Assembly: GCA_963728875.1 (NCBI GenBank)
Contig: CAVSLJ010000005.1
Location: forward strand, 62,001 to 126,000
DNA: 64,000 nt
Origin: DASUPK01 sp963728875
Lineage (GTDB): Bacteria > Actinomycetota > Thermoleophilia > Solirubrobacterales > 70-9
Direction: 5' to 3'
Shown one piece after another: positions 50,435 to 58,838 of the stretch. Position numbers and translations under genes: made by a program. The number at the start of each line of letters is the position of its first letter. Within the stretch, counting starts at the first letter, position 1. The notes under the pieces were generated by a model. It was not told where the DNA came from, made no database searches, and was given only the letters and a program-made list of their open reading frames with translations.

Positions 50435-50436
50435 AA

Positions 50437-50464
50437 AGGGCCGGGCCCCGGGAGACCCGGCCCT
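50437..50464. terminator. Terminator hairpin between convergent genes
   Basis: AGGGCCGGG (50437-50445) pairs with CCCGGCCCT (50456-50464) over a ten-base loop. It lies right after the RNase HI stop and before the end of the convergent protease gene, so it can serve both. Confidence 0.65.
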
Positions 50465-50482
50465 CTCCGGAAACGCGGCGGG

Positions 50483-51313
50483 TCAGGACTTCAGGATCGC
50501 CTGAACCAGGTTCGGGTTGAACGGCTCGGTCCCCGGGACCAGGTTGGCCCCGCTGAACGAGCTGTTGGCGTGCATGTAGGCGATCTCCTTGGCGAGGTCG
50601 CCGACTCCGTTCGATCCCGGCAGCGGGAGCACCTGAAGCGTGCTCAGGATGCCCGCGGCCTGACCGGAGGCGTTCAGGAACCCGCTGCCTGAGTCGCCCG
50701 GAATGCCCGGCGTGACGGTGTAGAGCACGTGGCTCCAGCCGTTGCCGTCGTCCTGGACGACCACGCCCTGCTTCGGGCTCAGCTTCGTGATGCCCAGCCG
50801 CAGGGAGGAATTCCCGTAGGTGTAGACCGTCGACCCGAGTCCTCCCACCGGGCCCACCCCGGTGGGCCCACCGAAGCCGGGGACGGAGGGGTTGACGCTG
50901 CCGACGTCGGCCGGGTCGATCTTGACCAGCGCGAGATCGTTGAACGCGCAGGTGTCAGGATCGGACTCGCCGTTGCCCTGCATCGTCAACCAGGAGTTAT
51001 AGGCCAGGGTTCCGGGATGGGCGGCCCCCATGATCTCGACCGGTGTGCCGATCGGCTGCGAGCCCGTGTCGCACCCGCCGGTGTCGGTCTGTCCCCCGGT
51101 GGACGAGCAGTGCGCGGCCTGGCCGAGATAGACGTTCGAGCCGTCCTGGAAGACGAAGTTCGACGTGCATTGACCGCCGCTCGTCACGGTCTGCACTCCG
51201 GGATGGATCGTCGCGCTCGCGGCCGGCGCCCATGCCGAAGCGATCGACGGTGCGATGGCGAGGACGGCGGTCGCGGCGATCGAGACCGCGGCGATCAGAG
51301 CCTTTCGATGCAT
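50483..51313 (-). CDS. Secreted trypsin-like serine protease
   Basis: A signal peptide (ALIAAVSIAATAVLAIAPSIASA) precedes a chymotrypsin-fold domain: catalytic His in LGQAAHCSS, Asp in FNDLALVKID and Ser in PGIPGDSGSGFL. Six cysteines could form disulphides. It probably acts outside the cell. ATG at 51313 is chosen from the signal peptide. Substrate unknown. Confidence 0.87.
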   Translation of the reverse strand: MHRKALIAAVSIAATAVLAIAPSIASAWAPAASATIHPGVQTVTSGGQCTSNFVFQDGSNVYLGQAAHCSSTGGQTDTGGCDTGSQPIGTPVEIMGAAHPGTLAYNSWLTMQGNGESDPDTCAFNDLALVKIDPADVGSVNPSVPGFGGPTGVGPVGGLGSTVYTYGNSSLRLGITKLSPKQGVVVQDDGNGWSHVLYTVTPGIPGDSGSGFLNASGQAAGILSTLQVLPLPGSNGVGDLAKEIAYMHANSSFSGANLVPGTEPFNPNLVQAILKS

Positions 51314-51422
51314 TGAAGCCCCCTGTTTCGTGGTTAACCCCAAGGCGGATCACCATACCCAAAAGTGAGGAGGGGGAGCCCCGGTCGGGTGCGCGCGGAC
51401 CGCGCCTATACTTCCGCGTCGC

Positions 51423-51496
51423 GCGGCTGTAGCTCAGTTGGCTAGAGCGTCTGCTTGCCATGCAGAAGGTCGTGGGTTCGAATCCCATCAGCCGCT
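51423..51496 (+). tRNA. tRNA-Gly (GCC)
   Basis: Full cloverleaf: acceptor GCGGCTG/CAGCCGC, anticodon stem TCTGC/GCAGA around TTGCCAT (anticodon GCC), T-loop TTCGAAT. CCA is not encoded. A terminator hairpin follows. Confidence 0.97.
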
Positions 51497-51528
51497 TGCC
51501 TCGACTCATTCGCCCCGGCGTCGGCAAG

Positions 51529-51550
51529 GATGCCCCGCGGGGGCGTCTTT
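51529..51550 (+). terminator. Terminator after tRNA-Gly
   Basis: GATGCCCC (51529-51536) pairs with GGGGCGTC (51540-51547) and is followed by TTT. Confidence 0.65.
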
Positions 51551-51572
51551 CGTTGCGGGAGCATCCGCCCGC

Positions 51573-51578
51573 TAGCTT
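51573..51578 (+). promoter_or_regulatory. TAGCTT -10 element before the lipoprotein gene
   Basis: TAGCTT ends six bases before the GTG at 51585. Confidence 0.4.
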
Positions 51579-51584
51579 GAGTCC

Positions 51585-52094
51585 GTGCGAGGTGTCGTCC
51601 TGCTCGTCGTCCTCATCGCGATCGCCACGGCCGGCTGCGGCGGCGGGTCCACCGAGTCCGTGACGCAGGTCGAGACTCACCGAGGCGAGCAGCCGTTGCC
51701 CAAGGCGGACTACATCGCCCTGGGAGATGTGATCTGCAAGAACCACCAATCCCGGACGGAGGACCTGGAGAGACAGACGATCGACCTTGGTCGCCTCGAC
51801 TCGAAGGGCAAGGCCCACCGCGCCGCCGAGCTTCTTCGCCAGCAAGGCCACAATCTGGCGGCCGAGGCCCGAGAGATGCAAGCTCTTGAACCGCCGCCCG
51901 CGGACGTCGGCACGGTGGGGTCGATCCTGGGGCTCGTCCGTTCCAAGGCTGACGTGATCGGCGAATGGGCGAGGGCCTACGACGATCTCAACGCCGCTGA
52001 GATTCGAACGCTGCAGACACGAATCGGCGCGGCCACCACCAAAGCAAGGAACGCAGCCCGAGCGTACGGATTCGAGGTCTGTGGGCGGGAATGA
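51585..52094 (+). CDS. Predicted lipoprotein of unknown function
   Basis: The GTG start gives VRGVVLLVVLIAIATAGCGGG, a signal peptide with a lipobox (ATAGC) for lipid attachment. The mature part is helical and charged, with two cysteines near VICKNH and VCGRE that are far apart and could pair. No family recognised. It lies between two tRNA genes. Confidence 0.75.
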   Translation: MRGVVLLVVLIAIATAGCGGGSTESVTQVETHRGEQPLPKADYIALGDVICKNHQSRTEDLERQTIDLGRLDSKGKAHRAAELLRQQGHNLAAEAREMQALEPPPADVGTVGSILGLVRSKADVIGEWARAYDDLNAAEIRTLQTRIGAATTKARNAARAYGFEVCGRE

Positions 52095-52128
52095 GGCGAA
52101 GACCGCCGCTAGGCTTGCTTCGCTCCAC

Positions 52129-52199
52129 GGCGCCTTGGCGGAGTGGCTACGCAGCGGCCTGCAAAGCCGTTTACACCGGTTCGATTCCGGTAGGCGCCT
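52129..52199 (+). tRNA. tRNA-Cys (GCA)
   Basis: Acceptor GGCGCCT/AGGCGCC, anticodon stem GCGGC/GCCGT around CTGCAAA (anticodon GCA), T-arm ACCGG/CCGGT. CCA not encoded. The convergent VOC gene ends on the very next base. Confidence 0.96.
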
Positions 52200-52634
52200 C
52201 TAACCGACCCGCTCCGCCAGCTCGATGATGATTCCGTCCGGGCCGCGGACGTAGCAGAGCCGGTAGGGGTCGTAGCGCTCCAGCTCGCCGACGAGCTCGG
52301 CGCCGCGGGCTCGCAGGCGAGCGAGGACGGCGTCGATGTCCTCGACGGCGAACGTGAGATGGCGGAGACCCGGCGCGTTCGGCGGCTCCTCCCGGTTGTC
52401 GCCGTGGTGCGCTGGGGTATGGAACTTGGTCAGCTCGAGCTGTGTGTGGCCGTCCGGAGTCTGCAGGAACGCAAGATCCGAGCGGACGCCCTCCAGCCCC
52501 ACGATGCGGTCCACCACGTCGCCCTCGACCGATCCCTCGCCCTGCAGCTCGAGCCCGAGCTCGACGAAGAACTCGGTCGCGGCGGCGAGGTCGTCAACCA
52601 CGATGCCGACGTGATCCATCCTTTGGATCGTCAT
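52200..52634 (-). CDS. VOC-superfamily (glyoxalase-like) protein
   Basis: Two beta-alpha-beta-beta-beta modules: RMDHVGIVVDDLAAATEFFVELGLEL with a metal-ligand His and ending at LQTPDGHTQLELTKF, then GLRHLTFAVEDIDAVLARLRARGAELVG and GPDGIIIELAERVG. The metal ligands (His, Glu) are in place. Members are dioxygenases, isomerases or epimerases; the substrate is not known. ATG at 52634 fits the family. Confidence 0.88.
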   Translation of the reverse strand: MTIQRMDHVGIVVDDLAAATEFFVELGLELQGEGSVEGDVVDRIVGLEGVRSDLAFLQTPDGHTQLELTKFHTPAHHGDNREEPPNAPGLRHLTFAVEDIDAVLARLRARGAELVGELERYDPYRLCYVRGPDGIIIELAERVG

Positions 52635-52705
52635 GGGTTCGATGGTATGGGCATGGCGCCTGCGCTCGGACATCGGGATGCGTGGAAAGCGGCGCTCCCG
52701 GCGGG

Positions 52706-52711
52706 GATACT
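52706..52711 (+). promoter_or_regulatory. GATACT -10 element before the SnoaL-like gene
   Basis: GATACT ends nine bases before the ATG at 52721. Confidence 0.3.
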
Positions 52712-52720
52712 GCGTTGGCG

Positions 52721-53155
52721 ATGTCCGACGCGAACGTCGAGAGCCTCCGAGCCTGGGCTGAGGCATGGCAGATGAATCCTGCCGGAGGTCCGCTGCTCGA
52801 TCGCGACGGAGGGGAGGTGGACCTCGTCTCCAACTTCGATCCCGGGGTCACATACGAGGACATGGATCTGCCCGACCACGTCGGCGAGACGTATCACGGT
52901 CGCGAGGGCGTGATCCGGGCAACGGAGAGGTGGGTCGAGCCCTTCGATGAGATGTCGGTCCACTTGGAACGGATCGTGGGCACGGGCGACTGTCTCGTCT
53001 CCATTCACCGTTGGCGAGCCAGGGCGCGGCACACGGGCATAGCGTTCGAAGAGCCGCTTGCCATCGTCTGGAGGTTCCGGGAGGACAAGGTCATTCACTT
53101 CCGCTCGTTTCGAGATCCAGACGAGGCCCTTGAGGTCGCCGGACTACAGGAGTAG
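52721..53155 (+). CDS. SnoaL-like/NTF2-fold protein
   Basis: A 144-residue alpha-beta cone protein: NVESLRAWAEAWQM, a long acidic middle (YEDMDLPDHVGETYHGREGV), and WRFREDKVIHFRSFRDPDEALEVAGL at the end. Such small NTF2-fold proteins are very numerous in Thermoleophilia and their ligands are mostly unknown. The longer upstream frame lacks support. Confidence 0.85.
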   Translation: MSDANVESLRAWAEAWQMNPAGGPLLDRDGGEVDLVSNFDPGVTYEDMDLPDHVGETYHGREGVIRATERWVEPFDEMSVHLERIVGTGDCLVSIHRWRARARHTGIAFEEPLAIVWRFREDKVIHFRSFRDPDEALEVAGLQE

Positions 53156-53235
53156 GTGGTGTCGCAGGAGAACCTGGAGACCTTCCGTCAACTCTTGACC
53201 TCTGGTCTCGAATCCGCTCTCAGAGCCCGACTGCC
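53156..53235 (+). pseudogene. Probable remnant of a second SnoaL-like gene
   Basis: VSQENLETFRQLLTSGLESALRA looks like the start of a SnoaL-like paralogue (many begin SQENVE-). It begins one base after the previous stop but has no further matching sequence; the frame soon becomes unlike the family. Likely a truncated duplicate, though chance similarity cannot be excluded. Confidence 0.4.
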
Positions 53236-53241
53236 TAGCAT
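53236..53241 (+). promoter_or_regulatory. TAGCAT -10 element before the NfeD-like gene
   Basis: TAGCAT ends nine bases before the ATG at 53251. Confidence 0.35.
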
Positions 53242-53250
53242 CGGCACACG

Positions 53251-53577
53251 ATGTTCCTTCTCGGGATGTGCGCGCTCGCGCTGTTCGTTCTGCCCCCCGG
53301 CTTGGGCATCGCTGCGGTCGCGCTCGGGATCGTCGTCGAGGTCGCCGAGCTTGGTTTTTGGATCCGCTTCCTGCGCCGCTATCGGATCGCGACCGGCAAG
53401 GAGGCGCTGATCGGGTCGTCCGCTGAGGTGATCGAGGCCTGTGATCCGCGGGGCCGCGTCCGATTCCGCGGCGAGATCTGGCACGCCGAGTGCGAGTCGG
53501 GGGCTGCGGTGGGGGAGCGCGTCACGGTCAAAGGCGTCCATGGACTCACCCTCCGAGTGGAGCGGGCCGCGGGCTGA
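53251..53577 (+). CDS. Small membrane protein with an NfeD-like OB fold
   Basis: Two hydrophobic N-terminal stretches (MFLLGMCALALFVLPPGLGIAAVALGIVVEV) are followed by a beta-rich soluble part with GSSAEVIEACDPRGRVRFRGEIWHAECE and VGERVTVKGVHGLTLRVE, the pattern of NfeD C-terminal domains. NfeD proteins are linked to membrane quality control. A terminator follows. Confidence 0.78.
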   Translation: MFLLGMCALALFVLPPGLGIAAVALGIVVEVAELGFWIRFLRRYRIATGKEALIGSSAEVIEACDPRGRVRFRGEIWHAECESGAAVGERVTVKGVHGLTLRVERAAG

Positions 53578-53624
53578 TTGCAGGTTTATGTGAACGCGGA
53601 ACGGGGGAGATGCGCCCGGCACGG

Positions 53625-53652
53625 AAAAGGGCCCCGGTGAGGGGGCCCTTTT
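53625..53652 (+). terminator. Rho-independent terminator
   Basis: AAAAGGGCCCC (53625-53635) pairs perfectly with GGGGCCCTTTT (53642-53652) and ends in a T-rich tail. It ends the NfeD-like transcript. Confidence 0.8.
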
Positions 53653-53884
53653 GTTTCCGAAAGGACGTGCCGCCGGCGAATCTGAGCTTCAGCCGGCCCG
53701 TCGGTCCTTCAAGTCTCATGGCTCATAGTCGGCCGCTCGATCGGTTGACTTGAGCCTGTCAAGAGAACCTAACACGACTTCTCGGGAGAGGTTGCACTTC
53801 CCCCGAAAGCCGCAAGATTCTTTGAATTTTGAGGACCCTGGGCCCGTGAGCGAATGCTCGTAGACATTGGCCGCCCAGCCAGGA
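53653..53884. other. Gap with lower GC; candidate upstream control of the epimerase gene
   Basis: No gene is seen. It holds TTGACT at about 53744-53749 and a small inverted repeat TTGAC...GTCAA around it, then a T/A-rich patch near 53820. A repressor site is possible but not shown. Confidence 0.3.
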
Positions 53885-53890
53885 TAGGAT
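53885..53890 (+). promoter_or_regulatory. TAGGAT -10 element before the epimerase gene
   Basis: TAGGAT ends six bases before the GTG at 53897. Confidence 0.4.
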
Positions 53891-53896
53891 GCGGCC

Positions 53897-54892
53897 GTGC
53901 GCTATCTGATCACAGGCGGCTCCGGATACATCGGCGGCCGACTGACCGACGAGCTTGCCGGTCGCGACGAGACCGAGAAGATCGTGGACGTCGACCTCCG
54001 CCCGCCGCCTCGCTCATGGCCCAAGCACGAGTTCGTCAAGGCCGACATCAGGGATCGCAAGCAGATGAGGGATCTGCTCGAGCGCCACGAGATCGACGCG
54101 CTTCTCCATTTCGCCTTCGTCCTCAACCCGATCCGCGACGAGGCGAAGATGTACGACATCGACGTCAACGGCACCCAGGCCGTCCTGCAGGCCGCCGCCG
54201 ACGCCGGCGTCAAGCAGGTGATTCAGACGTCGTCGGCGACGGCCTACGGTGCCTTCCCGGACAACCCGAAGCCGATCGCGGAGGACTGGCCGGTCCGGGG
54301 CGCCCCCGACTTCTCCTACGCCAAGCACAAGGCGGACTCGGATCGCGTCGCGCAGCTCTGGGCCCTCGAGAACCCGGACTCGGTCATGACGATCGTCCGG
54401 CCCTCCATCGTCTTCGGCCCGAGCGTCGACAACTACATCGTGCGGGCGTTCTCGAACAACCCGTTCGTCCCGATCCTGGACGGCATCGACGAGGAGTTCC
54501 AGCTCGTGCACGAGGACGATGTCGTCTCGGCGCTGATCGCGCTGCTGGACGGCAAGCACGCCGGAGCATTCAACCTGGCCGGTGACGGCCTGTTGACCTG
54601 GGGCCGCGCCGCCGAGCTGGTCGGCAAGAAGACGCGGAACATCTCGCTGAAGAACATGAAGCGCTTCAACGGGGCGATGTGGAAGCTTCGGGTGCCGCGG
54701 ACCGAGGCACCCGCCGGCAACCTCGACTTCATCCGCTACCCGTGGGTCGTCTCGACCGAGAAGCTCAAGACGACCGCCGGCTGGCAGCCGAAGTACGACA
54801 CGCTCGAGACCTTCAAGATCACCATGCGCGCCAAGGGGATCCTCCCGCAGGCGCCCGCCACCGTTCAGGCACCGACCGCGCCGGTCGCGTAG
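53897..54892 (+). CDS. NAD-dependent epimerase/dehydratase (extended SDR)
   Basis: Starts with the dinucleotide motif LITGGSGYIGGRLTDEL; the active site is Ser in SSATAYG and Tyr/Lys in SYAKHK. VRPSIVFGP is the substrate-domain strand. Likely a UDP-sugar epimerase or related sugar or lipid enzyme; the residues do not fix the substrate. The C-terminus ends in a Pro/Ala-rich tail. GTG start with a leaderless-type promoter. Confidence 0.9.
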   Translation: MRYLITGGSGYIGGRLTDELAGRDETEKIVDVDLRPPPRSWPKHEFVKADIRDRKQMRDLLERHEIDALLHFAFVLNPIRDEAKMYDIDVNGTQAVLQAAADAGVKQVIQTSSATAYGAFPDNPKPIAEDWPVRGAPDFSYAKHKADSDRVAQLWALENPDSVMTIVRPSIVFGPSVDNYIVRAFSNNPFVPILDGIDEEFQLVHEDDVVSALIALLDGKHAGAFNLAGDGLLTWGRAAELVGKKTRNISLKNMKRFNGAMWKLRVPRTEAPAGNLDFIRYPWVVSTEKLKTTAGWQPKYDTLETFKITMRAKGILPQAPATVQAPTAPVA

Positions 54893-54922
54893 CGGTCACC
54901 AGGCGCTAAATTCTCAGCCCCA

Positions 54923-54995
54923 GGGCGCATAGCTCAGTTGGGAGAGCGCCGCCTCGACAAGGCGGAGGTCGCTGGTTCGAGCCCAGCTGTGCCCA
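54923..54995 (+). tRNA. tRNA-Val (GAC)
   Basis: Acceptor GGGCGCA/TGTGCCC, anticodon stem CCGCC/GGCGG around TCGACAA (anticodon GAC), T-loop TTCGAGC. CCA is not encoded. The convergent M23 gene ends on the very next base. Confidence 0.96.
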
Positions 54996-56045
54996 CTAGG
55001 AGTAGCTGTCCCAGTACTGCAGCTCCGGAAGCGGGTCGTAGGCCGCGCCGCCCACGTACCAGCCCGGGGAGCTCCACCGCTCGAAGTGAAGGTGGCAGCC
55101 CTGGGCATCGCCGGTGTCGCCGACCTTGCCGATCTGCTGTCCCGCGGTGACGCCGGTGCCGGCCGGCGCCCAGCTCGGCGCCTTCAGATGCATGTAGACG
55201 GCGTCGGTCCCGGTGATCAGGCCGTGGATGACGATGTAGTAGCCGGCGCCGCCCGCCTGGTAGGCGTTGGTCCTCACCTGGCCCTTCTCGAAGACGTAGA
55301 GCCTCTCGCCGCAGGCGGCGGGCAGGTCCTGGCCCTGGTGGATGTGGCCCGAGCGGGGAGCGCCGAAGCGGCCGTCGGGGCCGCCGTAGGTGTGGGGACC
55401 CGGCACGGGGAACTGGTGGAGGTGCAGCGCGAAGGGCTCGGTCTGCCCGCCGCTGACATGCGCCTTGGCGGTCCCGGGGTCGGCCAGCTTGAACTGGTAG
55501 ACGCCGTCGCTCGCGATCCCGGACGGCGTCGTGCCGTCCCAGGGAACGGCCTTGCTCTCGGCGTCCGGAGAAGGCCACCTGCAGCGTCTGCGCGGTGTTC
55601 CCGTTCGCGTCGAGCGCCCTGACGGTCGCCGCCCCGCCCTTCCGCGAGGTGAGGTTGATCGTCGGGTTGACGTAGCCCTCGATGAAATAGCCGCCGCTCA
55701 CCCGGCGCTTGATCAGCATCTTCTTGATGCGCTTGGCGTCCTTCTTCGAGATCACCCCGTTGACGGGCCAGCCGTTCGCCTGCTCGAAGGCCTCGACGCT
55801 GCTGAGGGTCCCCTTGCCGAAGACGCCGTCGATCGAGGTGGCGACGCCGAGCCGGCTGAGCGCGCGCTGCAGATAGCGGACGTCCTTGCCCTTCGCGCCC
55901 TTGGCGAGGGGACGGGTGCCGAAGCGGAAGACGTGCTGGTGCTTGCCCTTGGGCGAGGCAGAGGCGGTGCCGGCGGCGCGGCCACCGCGACCAGCGCGAG
56001 CGCCACGACGGCGCACGCAAACGACCTGGGTCTGCCCATACCCAT
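54996..56045 (-). CDS. Secreted M23 endopeptidase with a peptidoglycan-binding repeat; two apparent frameshifts
   Basis: Three stretches in two frames join into one protein: a signal peptide from ATG at 56045 (GMGRPRSFACAVVALALVAVAA), then a PG-binding repeat (RYLQRALSRLGVATSIDGVFG) and a beta domain from about 55975 to 55560, then the M23 domain to 54996 with zinc ligands in HIHQGQDL and HLHFE. The first junction needs one missing base near 55975, the second one extra base near 55560. Same architecture class as the gene at 28717. The gene may be intact in the real genome. Confidence 0.75.
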
Positions 56046-56114
56046 TGGCTCTCCTAACTGGTGTACGGCGGCCGAGTTGCGCATCCCTGCAAGCTGGGTG
56101 GGAACGCCCACCAC

Positions 56115-56120
56115 TAGCCT
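56115..56120 (+). promoter_or_regulatory. TAGCCT -10 element before thrS
   Basis: TAGCCT ends seven bases before the thrS GTG at 56128; CTAGCCTTAGCCGCGTG is nearly identical to the thiD start region. Confidence 0.45.
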
Positions 56121-56127
56121 TAGCCGC

Positions 56128-58064
56128 GTGATCAAGGTCAAGCTGCCCGACGACTCCGAGCTCGAGCTCGACCGACGGCGCAACCGGCGCCGACGCCGCC
56201 GCCGCGATCGGCCCTGGCCTGGCCAAGGCCGCGCTGGCGATCAAGGTCGGCGGCGACCTGCGCGATCTCTCCGCTCCATTGCTGGATGGCGAGAGCATCG
56301 AGATCGTCACGGACAAGAGCCCCGAGGCGCTGGAGCTGATCCGCCATGACGCGGCGCACGTCCTGGCGGAGTCCGTCCTTGACCTCTGGCCCAAGGCGAA
56401 GATCTCGATCGGGCCGCCGATCGACAACGGGTTCTACTACGACATCGAGTTCCCGGACGGCGAACCCCGGCGAGGAGGACCTGGCCCGGATCGAGGAGCG
56501 GATGAAGGAGCACATCAAGGCCGACGAGCCCTTCGAGCGGCGCGAGCTGCCCGCGAAGGACGCGATCGAGCACTTCCGCGAGGAGGGTCAGGACTACAAG
56601 GTCGAGCTGATCGAGGACCTGATCCGCGACGAGGGCGCGATGACCGTCTCGCTCTACCGGAACGGGGAGTTCGAGGACCTCTGCCGCGGCCCGCACGGGC
56701 CCTCCACCGGCCGGATCGGCGCCTTCAAGCTGACCTCGCTGGCCGGCGCCTACTGGCGGGGCGACGAGACGCGCCAGATGCTGACCCGCGTCTACGGCAC
56801 GGCCTTCCTCGACAAGAAGGAGCTCGAGCAGCACCTCGAGCGCCTCGAGCAGGCCCGTGAACGCGATCACCGCAGGCTCGGTCCCGAGCTCGACCTCTTC
56901 CAGTTCCGCCCCGAGGCGCCCGGGATGCCCTTCTGGCTCCCGCAGGGGACGGTCCTCCTGCGCCTGATCGAGGCGGAGGTCCGGAAGCAGCTCGACGCCC
57001 GCGGCTACGAGGAGATCAAGACCCCCCAGGTGCTCGACGTGGAGCTCTGGCACCGCTCGGGGCACTGGGACAACTACAAGGAGAACATGTACTTCACGGC
57101 CCCCGCCGAGCGGGAGGGCCGAGGCGAGGAGCGCCAGTACGCGCTCAAGCCGATGAACTGCCCGGGCGCCTGCCTGGTCTTCGCCTCCGGACGGCACTCC
57201 TACCGCGAGCTGCCGCTGCGCCTCGCCGAGTTCGGCCTGGTGTCGCGCTACGAGCGCGAGGGCGTCCTGCACGGCCTGCTCCGGGTTCGCGCCTTCACCC
57301 AGGACGACGCCCACGTCTACTGCACGCTCGATCAGGTGACGGACGAGGTCGACTCGATCTGCACCGGCATCGACGAGCTCTACGAGCGGTTCGGCTTCGA
57401 GGAGGTGCGGGTCGAGCTCTCGACCCGTCCCGACAAGTCGATCGGCACCGACGAGCAGTGGGAGCACGCCGAGGGGGCGCTCCGCGAGGCGCTCGAGCGC
57501 CAGGGCCGCGAGTACGACGTCAGCCCCGGCGAGGGGACCTTCTACGGGCCCAAGATCGACTTCCACATCACCGACGCACTGGGGCGCTCCTGGCAGTGCG
57601 GCACCTGCCAGCTCGACTTCCAGATGCCCGAGCGGTTCGAGCTCACCTACACGGGCGCCGACAACGCCGAGCACCGGCCGGTGATGATCCACCGCGCGCT
57701 GCTGGGCTCGATGGAGCGCTTCGCGGGGATCCTGATCGAGCATTACGGCGGGCGGTTCCCGCTCTGGCTCGCCCCGGTGCAGGCCGTGGTTCTGCCCGTC
57801 GCCGATCGTCACAACGGGCGCGCCGGCGAGGTGGCCGAGGCATTGCGAGCCGCCGGCCTGCGGGCCCGGGTCGACGACCGCACGGAGTCAGTCGGCAAGA
57901 AGATCCGGGACGCGGAGCTCTCCAAGGCCCCGTACATGCTGGTCGTCGGCGACAAGGAGGCCGAATCGGGCGAGGTCTCGGTGCGCCATCACGGCGACGG
58001 GGACCTCGGCGCGATGGGCCTGGAGGCGCTGATCGCGCGGATGAGCGGGGAGGCCGGCGATTGA
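56128..58064 (+). CDS. thrS: Threonyl-tRNA synthetase, two apparent frameshifts near the 5' end
   Basis: ThrRS charges tRNA-Thr. The TGS domain starts at GTG 56128 (VIKVKLPDDSELELD), continues in another frame from about 56174 (through MLDGESIEIVTD and IRHDAAHVLAESV, with the editing-domain HxxxH-like signature) and in a third frame from about 56470 to the end. Each junction is one extra base. The rest is a full class II catalytic core (KPMNCPGACLVF, GLLRVRAFTQDDAHVYC, YGPKIDFHITDALGRSWQCGTCQLDF) and an anticodon-binding domain. A broken essential gene suggests sequence error. Confidence 0.92.
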
Positions 58065-58106
58065 CGCCCGATTCCGCCGGCCCTGGCTGCAACCGGGAGG
58101 GGCGTC

Positions 58107-58152
58107 TATACTGGCCGCAATGCCGGGCACCCACACCACGACGCGCGCCTAA
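58107..58152 (+). promoter_or_regulatory. Strong -10 (TATACT) and a ten-codon Thr-rich leader ORF before infC
   Basis: TATACT at 58107-58112 lies seven bases before ATG at 58120. That ATG opens MPGTHTTTRA and a stop at 58150-58152, with four threonine codons in ten. The infC start is about 45-60 bases further on. A leaderless mini-ORF of this kind could control infC; no terminator hairpin is visible after it. The role is inference. Confidence 0.4.
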
Positions 58153-58197
58153 GCGCCCCGTGCCCGCCTCACCGATCCAATCTCGCCCATCGTCTTC

Positions 58198-58803
58198 TTG
58201 AAGCTCTACCTCATGCGCAGGTGGCTAGTGGCGGTCTCCCGCTTCGACCGCCGTCCGCCCGAGCGCGATTCGACTCGTATCAACGAGCGAATCCGCGTGC
58301 CCGAGGTTCGCCTGATCGACGAGAACGGCGAGCAGGTCGGCATCGTCCCGACCCCTGAGGCGCTCGAGCGCGCTCGAGCGAGCGACCTCGACCTGGTCGA
58401 GGTGGCCGCGGCCTCCAAGCCGCCCGTCTGCCGCATCCTCGACTACTCGAAGTACAAGTACGAGCAGGAACAGAAGGCGAAGGCCGCCCGCAAGCACCAG
58501 CAGCAGGTCAACGTGCGGGAGATCAAGCTGCGGCCGAAGATCGCCCAGCACGACTACGAGACCAAGCGCGGCCACGTCGAGCGCTTCCTGAAGAACCAGG
58601 ACAAGGTCAAGGTGACGATCATGTTCCGCGGCCGCGAGCAGAGCCACCCCGAGCGCGGGCGGATGCTGCTCGACCGGCTGCTGCAGGACGTCTCGGAGAT
58701 CGGCGTCATGGAGCAGGAGCCCCTCCAGGAGGGCCGGAACATGACGATGCTGCTGGCCCCGGCGCGCGGTGCGGGGCAGGAGAAGGAAGCGGCCGCCGGC
58801 TAG
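58198..58803 (+). CDS. infC: Translation initiation factor IF-3
   Basis: IF-3 checks the start codon and keeps 30S and 50S apart. The N domain (INERIRVPEVRLIDENGEQVGIVPTPEAL) and linker (CRILDYSKYKYEQEQKAKAARKHQ) lead to the C domain (KLRPKIAQHDYETKRGHVERFL, VKVTIMFRGREQSHPERG). TTG at 58198 and ATG at 58213 are both possible; either leaves an unusual basic lead before the N domain. rpmI and rplT, which normally follow, are absent; the surface-protein cluster begins instead. Confidence 0.95.
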   Translation: MKLYLMRRWLVAVSRFDRRPPERDSTRINERIRVPEVRLIDENGEQVGIVPTPEALERARASDLDLVEVAAASKPPVCRILDYSKYKYEQEQKAKAARKHQQQVNVREIKLRPKIAQHDYETKRGHVERFLKNQDKVKVTIMFRGREQSHPERGRMLLDRLLQDVSEIGVMEQEPLQEGRNMTMLLAPARGAGQEKEAAAG

Positions 58804-58838
58804 GTCTTCCGAGCCCTCAAGGCGAGGGCGCGTAGTTC

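Noticed and set aside
51423..54995. Genomic island bounded by tRNA genes
   Set aside because: Three tRNAs lie within 3.6 kb but I found no direct repeats of their 3' ends, no integrase and no clear composition change between them.
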